Source: Apis mellifera (lineage: Eukaryota > Arthropoda > Insecta > Hymenoptera > Apidae). Taken from it: a DNA stretch of 64,000 nucleotides. Under the pieces are notes generated by a model. It worked only from the letters and a program-made list of their open reading frames with translations, searched no databases and was not told the origin of the DNA. The position numbers and the translations under genes are program-made. Positions 1-12,085 of the stretch are shown here, in pieces (position 1 is the first letter of the stretch; the number at the start of each line of letters is the position of its first letter). The stretch spans positions 2,016,501 to 2,080,500 of the forward strand of contig NC_037642.1 in NCBI RefSeq assembly GCF_003254395.2. Direction: 5' to 3'.

Positions 1-2219
1 GGATGGAGCGAGTGATTTTTAATAAATACCTGGGTAACTTGATGATGATGCTCCTGCCACAGGTTCCTGCTCGTGACAAATTGTTTCTGTCGGCGAGTAA
101 CGTTTATTCTCATCGTAGGATGAGTTATATTATTATTTTCATTTATCGAGACGTCTTTATTTTATCTTTTTTTTTTTTTTTTTGGAGATATTTTGGTTTT
201 AATTTTGAATTTACTGGCGCAATGAGAATGAAAATTCGTTTCTTCCTAAATTATGATGGTATTTGGTATTATTATTATATAAAGAAAATGGAGAATAGAT
301 TTTATTCTAGTCTTAAATTTGTTTCGAATATCAAAATCAAATTCTTACGTAGCAATAAATTAAGTCGTAAATTTTTTAAGGAAAGTTTCGATTATTAAAT
401 TGGACGAATAATTGATTGGTCAAACAAACATCGGTTATAAAGTTATAAATAAAATAAAATTATTTAACGATATAAATAGTAACTACTGTAAAAATGATCT
501 ATTTTTATGATCTGTTAAAGTAGTAATAATATAAGGAGATTGTATTTTTTAAAACGTTTTTCGATTATTTTACGATAGCTGTAAATCAAAATATTTGAAA
601 TTTAATTGCTTTATCTTGTTTCGCTGAATAAAATAATTAATAATAATTATTTGTAAGGTAAGGAAAAATTGCATATTTTCTTCTGAAAAAAAAAAAATCC
701 AGATTATAAGATATTATTTAGCGAAGATCAATCAATTATAAGAATTCGAATTATTTTTAGTCACATTCTTTATTTTATGTATCCTCTGTAAAATTTTATT
801 TTTTCGATTCCTTAAATCCTTCTGAAATTTTTCAAACAGATTCTTTCAATTCGAACGAACAATCATTAACCATTGTATATAACGTAATAATTATTATTAA
901 GTTTCCGATAAAATGTCAAAGTTCTTTAACAGTCTGTTTATTTTTCAACAAATCAGCAAAAATTAATTCAGAGTCTTTCTAAAAATAAGATACGTTTTAA
1001 GATACAATTGAGTTATATTAAAATACAAATATATACAATTATACATGAAGTTATTGATAAAAATAGTAAAAAGGTTGAATGGAAGAGATAAGACAGAACG
1101 TTTTTTAAAAGTAATGAGACAAAGGATTAATGATAGTAGATGTAAAACGTTTTTTGTTTTTAAATAAGAGGATCTTAAATAATGTTGAAACAAAGTTATA
1201 TGTATATAAAAATGTTCTGATATTTTCCAGCTAAAGCTCATCAATATGCTTTATGGACATAAAAAAACAAGAGTAAATATAGATCTTAAAGAGATTTATA
1301 AAAAAAAAAAAAAAAAGTAAGGAAAAGGGGAACAAAGAAACTTGTAATTACTTGTAATACAAGGGAAAAATAGATTGACAACTATTAATATTTTTCAAAG
1401 AATATCTCATCACTGTTAACTTCATTTATTGCTTACATACAAGTATTATTTTCCTTTATATTAAATCCTATTACGTCATAAAATTCGTTGTGATTTTGTT
1501 ATCTTAACTCTTTGAGTATTTAGTCTATCGGCGAGTAATCTGAGGCTTGAAATAAACAGTTTGAACAGATATTACAGTATATATAAACAGTTTATAAGAG
1601 GTTCAGATATTAGAACGATATATGACCCTTTCAAAACTTTAACTTGATCAGCTATACCTTTTTTTAATTATCTCAATCTTATTTGCATATACAATATCTA
1701 CAGTTCAGCTTCAGATGATCTGATTTCTTGCACTACTTCAAAACAAATCTTTGAAATTTTTTTTTTAGAAAAAGTTATTGGGTCATTTAGATTTTTCTTA
1801 ATTTACATATTTTCATTCAAGATAAATACTTAATTGAATATCATAAATTATCAAATAAAATATCAGTTAGATAGATCTAAATATAACAACAAGGAATTAT
1901 AATTTAAAATGTGTTGTGTTAATTCACAGATGGTATACAAATTTTTTCAGCCTTTGAAAAAAAAATATACTACCCAAAGATCCCACCTCAAAGATTGATT
2001 AGGTTTAAAAATAAAAACAAAGGAGAAAAATCTACGTAATCCGAATACAAGAATTTATATTTCCCAAGAGACGCAATTTTCATACATCTCATCCCATCCA
2101 ACTGGAATTAATCTCACCCGATCGCTCCCATAAAAGTATACTCCTTCCCAAAAAAAAAAAAAAAAAACATTAACCAAAACGAGGAAGAAAAAGTTAATCC
2201 GTTGACGAGTAGGAAGAAA
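1..2219. other. AT-rich non-coding stretch
   Basis: AT-rich sequence with several poly-A/poly-T runs. A plus-strand frame opens with ATG at position 3 and runs to 398, but it crosses a long poly-T run that gives a phenylalanine tract and ends in AT-rich low-complexity sequence, so I do not call it a gene. A minus-strand frame at 963-1244 is similarly biased toward Phe, Leu, Ile and Tyr, as expected from composition alone. Nothing else is recognisable. Confidence 0.6.
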
Positions 2220-2820
2220 TTAGCGAGAAAATCCAATTAGAGGCATCGACCTCAACCTTGCGAGAGTCGTCGCGTAATTCCTTAATATCCGGCGTCCATT
2301 AAAAAGAGCACGAACCGCTGCTCGCCCGTTCAAACACGGGGGGGGGGAGGGAATTCCCTCTGTGCTAAAGCAGAGTACAGCGGTGGCGGGGAGGGAGAGG
2401 CCGAAAACAAAGAGGATAAGGGAGGCGGAAAAAGGACGAAAGAGGAGGTGGCCGACGTAGCGCACGAGGAAGTACACGCTGGAAGTGGAAAGTTGATTTA
2501 CGTACTCGGCCGATCTTGACCCAGAGCTCGCTTTTTGCGTGTACGTGGTCGGTGTCGGTGCACGCGGTTGCCGCGCGTGTGTGCGACACCAACGGGGGAT
2601 TCCAACAACGCGCCATCTATCAAGCGGCCCACCTGCTGCCGGTGGCATTGAATCGGCAAACAGACAAAGGAGATCTCGCGCGGTGGAAAAAAGATGGGAG
2701 AGAGAGAAGGTGGAAGGGGAGGAGGAAGCGCGCCAGAGAAGAAAAATAGGAGAAGGTGGCGAGGGAGGAGGCGGAAGAAAGTTTTGGCGACGGGTTTAAT
2801 AGTCCTAGGATCTGGGGAGA
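2220..2820. promoter_or_regulatory. CpG-rich island, possible regulatory or promoter DNA
   Basis: An abrupt rise in GC and CpG against AT-rich flanks, with purine-rich stretches on the plus strand after 2640. It contains a run of ten G at 2338-2347 and a CTCF-like site at 2610-2620. Overlapping open frames on both strands (for example 2220-2648 minus and 2539-2799 plus) are the by-product of few stop codons in GC-rich DNA. No TATA box or initiator could be assigned. Function is inferred from composition only. Confidence 0.3.
2610..2620 (-). promoter_or_regulatory. CTCF-like core motif
   Basis: The minus strand reads ATAGATGGCGC, which matches the conserved CTCF core (AGRKGGCGC) at every core position. 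CTCF is an insulator protein conserved across bilaterians. The site lies in a CpG-rich island, a typical setting. A single short match can occur by chance. Confidence 0.3.
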
Positions 2821-3339
2821 AGGGAAAGGAAAATTAGCGGGAAAATCGAAGATCGTGCATTGATGTTAAGATTTTTACGATTCATTACAGAATTTATTTC
2901 TATTTTTATTGTAAATTTAAAAGTTTTTAAATTTTATAATTTTTTATTCGCATCTTGAAACAAAATTTTTCTAAATTGAAATAATTTTATATACGATAAA
3001 AATATATATATATAGATCTTGAAAATTTAAAAGATTGTCAACAGGATGATTTTATATCTTTTATGATTGATGAGAGAAACGTGAAATAACACTATTTGAT
3101 TATTATTTAAAAAGAAGAAGACACGAAGTAATAATATAAAAATAAATCAAGAAAAGAATCTATATTATTCTTCCTTCGAAATATATATTATATCTTTTCA
3201 AAAACTATCAATCCAAAGACCTCCCATCTTCCGTACACTTCGTATTCTCCAAGAGACCATTCCAAACTTCTCCCTGCATTTATCAATCAAACAACGAGCG
3301 ACCCGAAACACCGTCCAACTTCTCCGATCAAATTCCATT
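2821..3339. other. AT-rich spacer between two GC-rich islands
   Basis: AT-rich spacer with a short TA tract near 3003-3015. No frame, RNA or repeat family can be recognised. Confidence 0.6.
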
Positions 3340-3922
3340 CTAACGGTATTCACACCCCTCCCTGTCTATTTCCATCCGCATCCGATACAAATAGACCTCC
3401 GGACGATGATCAGCGCGTGGAGAAAATTCGAGGAGCGGCGGCCGAAAGAGAGAAACCCGGTTGAAAACTGGCCGACTCACTGGAGCAGCGCGCGAAATTG
3501 AAAAAAAAGAATGAAAAAGAAGAAAAAGGGAGAAAAGAAAGAAAGGAGGGGAGAGGAGAGGCAAAGATAGAGCGTGTTTTACGATGGGAGTGCCTTATGG
3601 CCGAGCGCTGTTGCTCTCTCGTTCGAAGTATGTCAACCGCCTCTCTCGTTCCTTTCTGGCCCGCCGATTCAACACTCCGTGTGTGACTCACAGTGGCCGG
3701 CTAAGTGTGCCAACCTCGTCGTTCTCCACCTCTGTTCCTCGCGCCGACTCTGCGGCGGTCCTTTTCTTTATCCTCGTTTTTCGAGCCGGCCAATCGCGGC
3801 CCCCATTGGGAGACCGGCGCGATATTTTGAAGGAAAAAAAAAAAAAAAAAGAAAAAAGACGGGACGGAAAGGAGAAGAGAGAAAAAAGGAAGAGGTGGAA
3901 AGGAAGGAGGGAAGAGATAGGA

Positions 3923-3944
3923 AGAGAGAGAGAGAGAGAGAGAG
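3923..3944. repeat. (GA)n microsatellite
   Basis: About eleven uninterrupted GA dinucleotides seen directly in the sequence, inside a wider purine-rich block. Confidence 0.95.
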
Positions 3945-3997
3945 TGAGAAGGGAAAAAAAGGTGGCAGCGACACGGTTCGCTAAGCCGCGAACGAAC

Positions 3998-4018
3998 AGA
4001 GAGAGAGAGAGAGAGAGA
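3998..4018. repeat. (AG)n microsatellite
   Basis: About ten uninterrupted AG dinucleotides, 54 bases after the previous GA array. Confidence 0.95.
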
Positions 4019-4075
4019 TCGGAGGTGTGGCTGTGCATCGGTAGGCAGATATGTGTCGACGATTAATATCTTGCT

Positions 4076-5399
4076 TCGTGAGTTTCTGTCAATTCACCAC
4101 AGTTTCTGCTCCGATGTTTTCAATAAAATTAGGATCGAGATCGGTATTGTTATTGGTGAGTCTTTTTTTTTTTTTTTGGACCCAGAAGATTGCAGCTAGT
4201 GAACGGATTTATTTGTAATTGTATTCTTTTGATTAAAAGTAATAAAAAATAATAATTAATATTGATCTTTTCCCTTTTATGTTATGTATAATAATTTAAA
4301 AAGTGTGGAAAGTGGATCTGCATGTTTCTACGAGATCCTCAATTTTTTCCATTCATCTTGTTTAGGAATTTCATATGAGACTAGAATTTTTGAAATTTCG
4401 TATAAATTTTGTGATCGATCGTACTCGAAATTCTTAAAACATGAATTTATATGAAATAAATAGATATCAATTGGATGAATAGATATTGTCAAAATAAATT
4501 GTCGATGGAAATATTTGATGTTTCAAAATAGATGCAAGATTCAAATAGCATAGAAACGTTTTATGAATATTATAAAAATGAATATCTTTTTAAACGATTT
4601 ATAAAAATTGAATAATAAATTGAATATGAATTTTTTTTGGATTCTTTATTCTTATAAAGAGAAGGTTATCTTTGCAGAAAAAAATTATATACTTACATTT
4701 ATAAGAGCTTCTCGAAATGGTGTCCATTGCCAATTGCAGTTATTGCATTTCTGAAGATGATCTATAAACTTCTTTTTATTTCTGAAAAACTGTAACAAAT
4801 CTTTTTTTTTAATATTATTTTTGGAAATATTATTTGTTCATTACAGGAATATAATTATCACATTTATATATCAATAGAAAAAGAATTTAAAAGAAGAAAC
4901 AAATGAAAAGAGTTTTAGAATATTGAAATTTAATTACAACAAATTATGATATATATATACAAAATCAGCAACTATATTAAAAAATTGATAAAAGTTATCT
5001 TAAGGCATCATTTTTTTTATAATACTATATAAAATATATTATATTTTCTTTTAATATGTTACAATTTGCTATATTATATGTTATAATTTGAACCTTTTTT
5101 ATAGCTCTACCATAAATTTTTACAAATTATGTCCAATTTCAAATTCACAAAATTTCTATATTAAAGCTTTGTAAGTCACAATTTTTATAATAAAATAAAT
5201 TATAAAAATACACCAAGTACGTTCAAATTATATCCAACAAGCTTTAACTTTTAAACATATAAATGCAAACATTATTAACAAATATTAAATTTCCAAAATA
5301 ATTTTACACAATATCGAATATTTCACGTGCAACAATCTAATGATAATAATATTTAGAATGTGAAAAAAATCGAAAGTTTCATCGATTATGAGATTTAAA
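4076..5399. other. AT-rich non-coding stretch
   Basis: Strongly AT-rich with frequent stops in all frames. It has many short A/T runs, including a poly-T run near 4165-4179. No repeats of note and no recognisable gene. Confidence 0.6.
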
Positions 5400-5870
5400 T
5401 TCCTTTACGCAACGCGCACGAGGCGTTTAATCGTTTAAAATCACGAAAGCGTAATCATCGTCTTGATCCAACCGCGTTACGAGTTGCCTCGGTTCAAGGG
5501 ATGGGAAAATCGCGGGAAATTCGAGCGTGGCACCCCCGGAATTCGATCGCAGACAGGGCCAGGGCGATCGTGGAATCGACGTGACATACCTAGGATCCCA
5601 GAAACACCGAGCCACTGCCGACAACTTTGCCCGACCTTGACTCTTGAAGAACTTAGCCCGGTCAGAGCGAGGTCGGGGGTCGCACCCAGCCACGATTGCA
5701 ATTTTGAGATTCGTTCATCGGAATCGGCCTATCCGCGATATAAAATCGTATCTCGGCTGTACAGATTTCCTGCATACTTGCAACGATTCTTCACGTTCGA
5801 ACGACTCGATCGAAGCGCATCCTACATGTTTCGAGCGAGATAAATTTTTTTTAAGCAATGGTAGAAATTT
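5400..5870. other. Unique GC-rich island with open frames on both strands
   Basis: A non-repetitive island. Three frames stay open for 70-126 codons: 5463-5843 plus, 5427-5693 minus and 5477-5701 minus. The minus frame at 5427-5693 holds a good donor (GTATGT, plus positions 5584-5589) after CCTAG, so part of it could be an exon ending at 5590. Competing frames on both strands make a coding call unsafe. No protein family is recognised. An enhancer is an equal alternative. Confidence 0.25.
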
Positions 5871-7010
5871 AGAAATTTGTTAATACCGTGGCCTGAATTT
5901 CAATTTGAATTTTGATTCTTAATTTGGAAAGGAAATTGAACGATTACTTTTTAACGATTCGATTTGCAAAATGTAATTTTTGAAAACATGTATAATACTT
6001 TCAGGATCAAATTTTGGTAAGGAAAAAGAAAAATTCTTTTAATTATGACAGAATATTTTTTTCAAAATTTTTAAAGAAATTATTCGTAGGTTATAGAGGA
6101 TCGATTCTAGAGACGAAAATAAAAATACAAAAGTTGGTATAAAAATATAGGTTAAGTTATTAAATTATAAATTGATAATTAAAATTTGCTTTAGACGAGA
6201 TGGAAATAAAATCGCTCTCTCTTTTTTATATCATCTTCCTTTATCATTTATTTCCACCAAATGGAATTCATCCAATTTAAATTGTTCATAAGTTATATTA
6301 TAAATAATTCTCAACTCGACATTCTTGACTTTTCTGTTTTGAATCTTTAGAATCAATTCTCCAAAGGAAGATGTCCTGAAACGAAAAACGTTAAAAGGAA
6401 TTGAATATGAAAATGTTGAAATATAATGAAACATATGTACATAATATATCTATAGATGTTAAAAATATAAAGAGTTTATTTAAATATGTAAAAAAAGATA
6501 TGAATATGAAATAAAATAATATGGTAAAAAAAAAAAAAAAAAAAAAATCAGACGTTTTACAAATTCAAATTGCAAAGTAAATTAGAATAACAGGTTCTTG
6601 AAAACAAATTTTCCTATTAATACAATCATTTGTTATGCGAAAATCTATTATTGAAACAGTATCTTCATTTTTTTCCATAGTATAAATAGATATTATCGTA
6701 TTGAAAAAAAAATTAACACGTAACAAAAAATAGAAAGAAATAAAAAAAGATATTACAGTTTCCACAATTTTACACTTACTTATCATTTTAATAATCGCAT
6801 TATGATCAGCCAACCTTGTTTCATGTGTATTATAAGAACAGAGAGATACTATACGAATATATAACGTACGTGTAGGTATTTTTTCTTTTCTTTTCCTTTT
6901 TTTTTTTTTTTTTCGACGAGAAATGCGGAAGAGCTCAATGAAATTCTGCGCGAATATTTTAACCTTGGCTAGAGGCTCTCCCTTTCTCTCTTAGCCTCTT
7001 TCTACACAGT
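5871..7010. other. AT-rich non-coding stretch
   Basis: AT-rich with a poly-A run near 6525-6547 and a poly-T run near 6896-6913. A minus-strand frame (6565-6813) is made mostly of residues with AT-rich codons. A strong pyrimidine tract ending in CAG (about 6978-7008) could be a plus-strand splice acceptor leading into 7009-7105, where a short frame stays open, but no gene can be named. Confidence 0.45.
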
Positions 7011-7074
7011 GACCTATTTAGGCATGGGCAAGGTCGTTTAGTCTCCCAACGCATTCACCGCGAACGGAACTTAC

Positions 7075-7200
7075 CTGCTGAATTATCATTCGAAGTTGCA
7101 TAACTACGGTGCCGGTAAACAAAGCCGTTTCAAAATTATATGTTACGGATATAATTTCTGTTAAAGGTGCTTTTACTAATACCACGTTCACTCGAACCAA
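7075..7200 (-). CDS. Candidate exon of unknown gene, minus strand
   Basis: An open minus-strand segment of exactly 42 codons that ends in CAG and is followed by a consensus donor, GTAAGT (plus positions 7069-7074). Its reading is rich in Val, Ile, Thr and Leu, for example VNVVLVKAPLTEIISVTY. The upstream edge is uncertain because an in-frame stop lies just before 7200 and no strong acceptor is visible. A second minus frame, 7136-7390, overlaps it in another register and also looks protein-like, so a frameshifted relic is possible. I do not recognise the protein. The perfect donor is the main support. Confidence 0.15.
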
Positions 7201-7390
7201 TCAATTTTCGTGATAGTAAAAAGCATTCGTGCTTGATGTAAGATGTTATATCATATTGTAAAGTTGAAGTCGTTTGAGTTAATAAGTTGAGAAGAAAGGG
7301 AGTGGCTTCTTTATAAGAAATTTGTACAATTATAATGAGATTATTTCTAACAATATTCAAAAAGATAAAAATATATAGTGTTCTAACCAT

Positions 7391-8279
7391 ATTCTAATTA
7401 TGTATGTTATCTATTTAAAAAAAGGATATTTTTATATTTGTGGTTTTTAAATAAAATAAAAATGAAATAAAAATAAAATAAAAATGAAAATATATAAACA
7501 AGTTAATTATAATATATCTAAAAAGATTAAAATATTCATTTAATTAGCATTCATAATTAATTAATATATTTATATCTAGGTTTCATATAAAAAATATTAA
7601 TAATTCCTTCTTTTTTGTTTTTTTAAATTTTTTACAAAAACGATTAATTTTTATATTTTATTTGTCCTACTACATACTCTATCAATATTGTTTTATTTTT
7701 AGTTCCTTTTTGCTAAATGTTTTTGAAAAACCGTTTATCGAAACAAATTTAATTCCCTATTACTTTGGATAATCTATTATATTTTCTATCAAAATTGTAG
7801 CAGCTGTTCCTAAATGAATGTTTATATTTTGGTAATATAGTTGTTATTCGTAAAAATTTTTGAAACTATAATATATTGATCAAATTCCACAATTTTAGAA
7901 TTAAATTATTATATATCTTTTAGATAAATTTTATTTATCTCTTTTGATTATTATTTAAAAGAAAAAATAAGATACAAAATATAATAATAAATTATACAAT
8001 ATTACTACAACTAAAAATTAAAATGAATTTACAAAAAAAGAATAAATTTCTATTAAGTTTACAATATTGAGAAAATCATTCTCTCCTAATATTTTAATCA
8101 ATCGAAACAACTTGAATAAATTTCTTCGATAAAATTTACAATATCGCTTATTTTATCATCATCGAAATATACACAACAGATATTTACACGAAGAACAAAA
8201 GAAAAAAAAACGAAGCAATTTCGTTCCATTCATTCCATAAAGATCGATTTTCAAAAGATCAAAATGGATATGAGCGAAA
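7391..8279. other. AT-rich non-coding stretch with A-rich near-repeats
   Basis: Very AT-rich. At 7445-7495 a short imperfect tandem of A-rich units, alternating AATAAAA and AATGAAA blocks, is visible. No gene or RNA seen. Confidence 0.6.
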
Positions 8280-8720
8280 TTTACCACGTTTCCCGCGCGT
8301 TTCACCGCCCCGAACGCAGGACAAAGGGATCCGGATGATTCATCCCCCGTTCTCCCTTTCCACAGCCACCCACGAGTTTCACGAGTTTCACCATTGATCT
8401 TCGTCTCCGATCCAACGGAGTCGGGGTCGAAATTTTTTTCGCTGAACGATCGCGACCGCGAACGATCCTCCTTGCGTATTCGCGCGGCATTCTCGCGTGT
8501 CAGGAGGTTTCAGAGGCTCTTAGCATTGGCGTCATGTAATCCTGCAACCTTCGTCGGCCTCAAGGACCGTCACGAGTCCCGACGTCGTGCACGACGAAGC
8601 CAAGGACGGCTGGCGCGCCCGAAATCTCGAAACCATGCCACCAGTACTTGTCCAACTCGACTGTTCTCGCCACGACTGTGTCTTCTAAAGAGCATTGATT
8701 AAATGGAATCTTTGAAGAAG
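8280..8720. promoter_or_regulatory. Isolated GC-rich island
   Basis: A unique, CpG-rich island of about 440 bases with AT-rich flanks. Open frames exist on both strands (8394-8702 plus; 8302-8490 and 8560-8760 minus), none with convincing codon bias or domain content. Best read as possible cis-regulatory DNA. Confidence 0.2.
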
Positions 8721-10069
8721 GGGGGATTTTGAAAGAAATTAGCGAAGGGGGGATGAACATATTTTATTGGATGATGATTGTGAAATTTTAATAAAGAATT
8801 TGCAAGAATTCAGATAGATAAGGTAATAAATGATATTGTGTAAAAATTTATGAAAATGTGTTTGAAAAATACAAGAGGTAAAAAGTAATACAATGGAAGT
8901 GAATATAAAAGAATATAAAAAAAAAATAATTGGTTTATATTGGAAGAATAGATATGTGAATATGTATATATAGATAGATAGATAGGAAGATAGAGATATT
9001 AAGATTGTTGTAATTGTAGAAAAGAGTGAATAGGATGATGAGGAGGAAAAATGTGTATATACAATTTAATTTGACTTTTCGCAATAAAGGAATTCTTGTA
9101 TTGTTAAATCTTTTGTAATGATACATTGGGTTGAAAAGTATGAAAATTGTTGGAAAAGTTCAATCGGAAAATATCTGGGAACAATAAAGAGACACAGATA
9201 TTTTAAATATATATATTTTTTTTCTATTAAGAAAAGCTTTTAATGCAAAAATAATATTGATTTTACAATATTAATATCTCAATTGAAAAATTTTAACGAT
9301 TGTTCTATTCAGCTATGATAAGGTAATCTTAACATCTTTTTTATTATATAGCTAACAGGTATTGAACGCTGCGGTTTCTTATATACATTCCACAAGTGAA
9401 AATTGTCCATAAGTTGAATTGATATTTTAATTACGATATGAAATGAAAATATACGATGAAAATGAATATTATCAATAATTTTATTTTCGAAGGAGAGAGA
9501 ATCAATTTGACAAGAAGAATAATATTTGTAATAGTATACATATACAAAAGTTTTAATAATTCAACAATTATTAATTTTAAAAACAATATATATAATAAAT
9601 ATAAATTGTCTTGAAAATAATTATTATTTCAGTCAGCACAATTTATAAATGTACGATTTTCAAGTATATAATATCAATTTGCTTTTTTTTTCTATTCAAT
9701 AAGAAGTACAATTAAATTATAATGCGACAACTGTAAAAATAAAATTAAAACTTTTAACAATATAAAATTCTAAACGTTACATTGTTAAAAACTTCAATTT
9801 ATTTCCAAACAATCATCAATTTGCAAAAAACTGCATGAAATAATAAATACAAAAATTTAAAAAGAAATAACAATTTGGAACATTTTAAAATTATTAAATA
9901 GAAGTCATTCTACTTCCTACTAAAAACAGTTGGTATAAACTACGTGCACAAATCTATAACTGTCATGTTGTTGCAAGAGTCCGTCTCTCTTTTTGTTTTC
10001 GTATCTCTTTTTTTTTTTTTTTTTTTTTAATCCAACTGGACACGTAAACTGAAACACTCATATATCACA
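8721..10069. other. AT-rich non-coding stretch
   Basis: AT-rich, with a (TAGA)n tetranucleotide run at about 8970-8985, several TA tracts and a long poly-T run at about 10008-10028. A minus frame at 8935-9126 is low complexity. No gene seen. Confidence 0.6.
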
Positions 10070-10330
10070 AGAAAGGGGGAATGGTCGAGCTGTGAATCTA
10101 TGTAGACGTTCGATTAGCTAGAAACGTACATACTAACTCGAGGCAGGGCTGACCACCGGCAGAATCGTTCTACTGACCGCGCTACAGCTCCCACTAATCA
10201 AACGAGTTCCAAGCCGTGGAAGCTTTGCGCGGGAAACTCGTGGAAATTCTGCGATTCATCGTTGGCGCGCGGATACTAATACTCTATGAAATGGAACAGC
10301 TTTTACGGAGCGTAAAAGCAACGTTTTCGA
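10070..10330. other. Unique island with a 54-codon open frame
   Basis: A non-repetitive, moderately GC-rich island. On the plus strand a frame stays open from 10118 to a stop at 10277-10279, with no start codon at its beginning and an AG just before it. The residues are mixed and polar (for example ATAPTNQTSSKPWKLCAGN). It could be an exon or an enhancer. No family recognised. Confidence 0.15.
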
Positions 10331-10920
10331 TCTCCTTCTAAGATATTCCGTTATTCTACTTTGAAACGCTGATGTTTTCGAAATTTAATTCATGCAAAAT
10401 TACATTACATCTTTTCACGAACTATATAGCTAATTATAATTCCTCGATAAAGATAATACTTAAAGAAAAATCCTTAGAGGAAAATGCATGACGATAACTT
10501 GAACGAAAATTTTAAAAATTTTACTTATTATAGTATTTTCTTTTTTTTCAAATTTAAAACAGCGAGTTCCGTATAAATGATGCTTTAAATTTTATAATTC
10601 ATATAGTTCTGTTGATAAGAAAAGTTTGCTGTAACTAGGATCGGATCTTATTTCTTTCCGAGCGGTTTTTAATTTTGTAAGAGTGAGTAGAGAAATTATC
10701 AAGTAGAAAGTTAGGAGATTTTTAAATAAATAAGAAATAGGATAAAGTTAGTATTGGAAAGTATTGCAGTTAATAATTTTTATTTTTATTTTTTTTTGAT
10801 TAAATAAGTTCGAATCACGATTAATTTCTGAATAAAATTTTTTTACAGATTTATTTCTTTCTTATATTTTTTTATTCGCAGATATTCGCGAATTGATAGA
10901 GGTTAGAAATTTGTTTTACT
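10331..10920. other. AT-rich stretch
   Basis: AT-rich sequence without recognisable genes. It ends in T-rich sequence with two AG acceptor-like sites (near 10880 and at 10925). Confidence 0.5.
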
Positions 10921-10946
10921 TACAGATATCGGGTGATCGAGCATCA

Positions 10947-11018
10947 ATGAGATATCACAATGGAATCTGTATTGTCTTTCTCGCAATCTGTTCAGCCTAT
11001 CGATACTACGCGGTCTGA
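10947..11018 (+). CDS. Possible small ORF with signal-peptide-like core
   Basis: A 23-codon frame beginning with ATG and ending in TGA. The predicted peptide starts MRYHNG and continues into a hydrophobic core, ICIVFLAICSA, followed by small and polar residues, which resembles a secretory signal sequence. A splice acceptor (TTTTACTTACAG) ends 22 bases before the ATG. The frame closes without a consensus donor, so it would be a stand-alone peptide or a chance ORF. A frame this short has little statistical weight. The surrounding 10930-11110 segment is unique sequence. Confidence 0.1.
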   Translation: MRYHNGICIVFLAICSAYRYYAV

Positions 11019-11619
11019 TAATTAAATAACGGGGCTGACGCTATGCCAAGCAAATTAATGTCCCTAGTCAGCATTGGCGAGCATTGTATTGTTGATTTTG
11101 GACCCCTTCCTGACGCAAATATCGCTTTAATCTCTTCAATCATTGTGTACAAGTGATTTATCTTATGTTCTTTTTTAATATCAATGCATCAAATAGTTGA
11201 ATATTTATAAAGTGTACATGAGAAAAATATGACGAATGCTAGTTTACTTAAGTATTTCATTTTATTGTTAATGTCAAATTTAAAGTTTTTATGAAATTTA
11301 ATTTACCAAAATGATGATATATATAATATATGTAAAAAAAAATATATAATTCATCGAAAGTTTCAACTTTTTATCCATATTGAGACAAATAAAAATTAAA
11401 AAGAGAAAAAAACACATTAGTTAAAATTAGTAACTATTTATATTTTGAATAATTACTTATTTTTGTATTACTATTGATTACTATAATTTAGCTCGATTTG
11501 AAAGGCTTTTGGATTTTTTGAATTATCGAAAAAAATATAAGTTATTTATTATTCATGAAGAAAAAAAACAGCAACTTTTCCATTCATGATATTTAAAAAA
11601 AAAAAAATAAAATAATCGT
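11019..11619. other. Unique sequence grading into AT-rich DNA
   Basis: The first 100 bases are complex and non-repetitive, as in conserved non-coding DNA. From about 11150 the sequence is AT-rich with TA tracts. Nothing coding is seen. Confidence 0.4.
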
Positions 11620-12085
11620 ATGTAGAATTCTTGGAACAAAGTCCAGTAATCGACATTGATAAGCATTTTGTCGGAGGGAGAAGCATAATTATACGCGCGA
11701 AACCAGCTTCAGAAGCCACTTCAGGACAAAAATGTTGCCTTTCAGCCAGCCACAACGCGCCGGTTAAGGGGTTAACGTGCCAGTAATTGATAAGTAGTCA
11801 AGTATATTCGATCGCGTGATGCAAAGAAGCAGGGTAGGTATCTTTCACGGTATTAACAAGTCCCTTTGCCTTCCACTTGAGAGGATCTCGATAAATTACG
11901 TCTTGTTGATTGGCCGCGATTATATCAGGGAAAAGTCTGCAAGAAACATCATGATCGAGGACAATTATCCGGAATGATCGGTAAAATGGTCGCGTGGATA
12001 CCTTCAACTATGTACACACTCTGTTGCCAACCAATGAAACACGATTATTTCTACGGCGCGAATGTTCCGCGTGCATGAACACAAA
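11620..12085. other. Unique, moderately GC-rich segment
   Basis: Complex non-repetitive sequence. Minus frames 11549-11755 and 11798-12007 are open but unsupported. Their start positions fall in AT-rich or mixed sequence without clear splice sites. Possible cis-regulatory DNA. Confidence 0.25.

Larger units (their letters stand above)
3340..4075. promoter_or_regulatory. GC-rich island with (GA)n arrays
   Basis: CpG-rich island with purine-rich plus-strand blocks (3498-3570 and 3830-3960). Many overlapping frames on both strands here are low-complexity (Lys/Glu/Arg or Ser/Leu/Phe) and are not credible proteins. GA-rich tracts in insects are binding sites for GAGA-type factors and are common at promoters, so a promoter or 5' untranslated role is possible. 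No start site can be fixed. Confidence 0.3.

Noticed and set aside
9126..9139. TTGGGTTGAAAAGT, resembling a mariner-type transposon end next to a TA-containing site
   Set aside because: No matching inverted end and no transposase remnant found nearby; too short to call.
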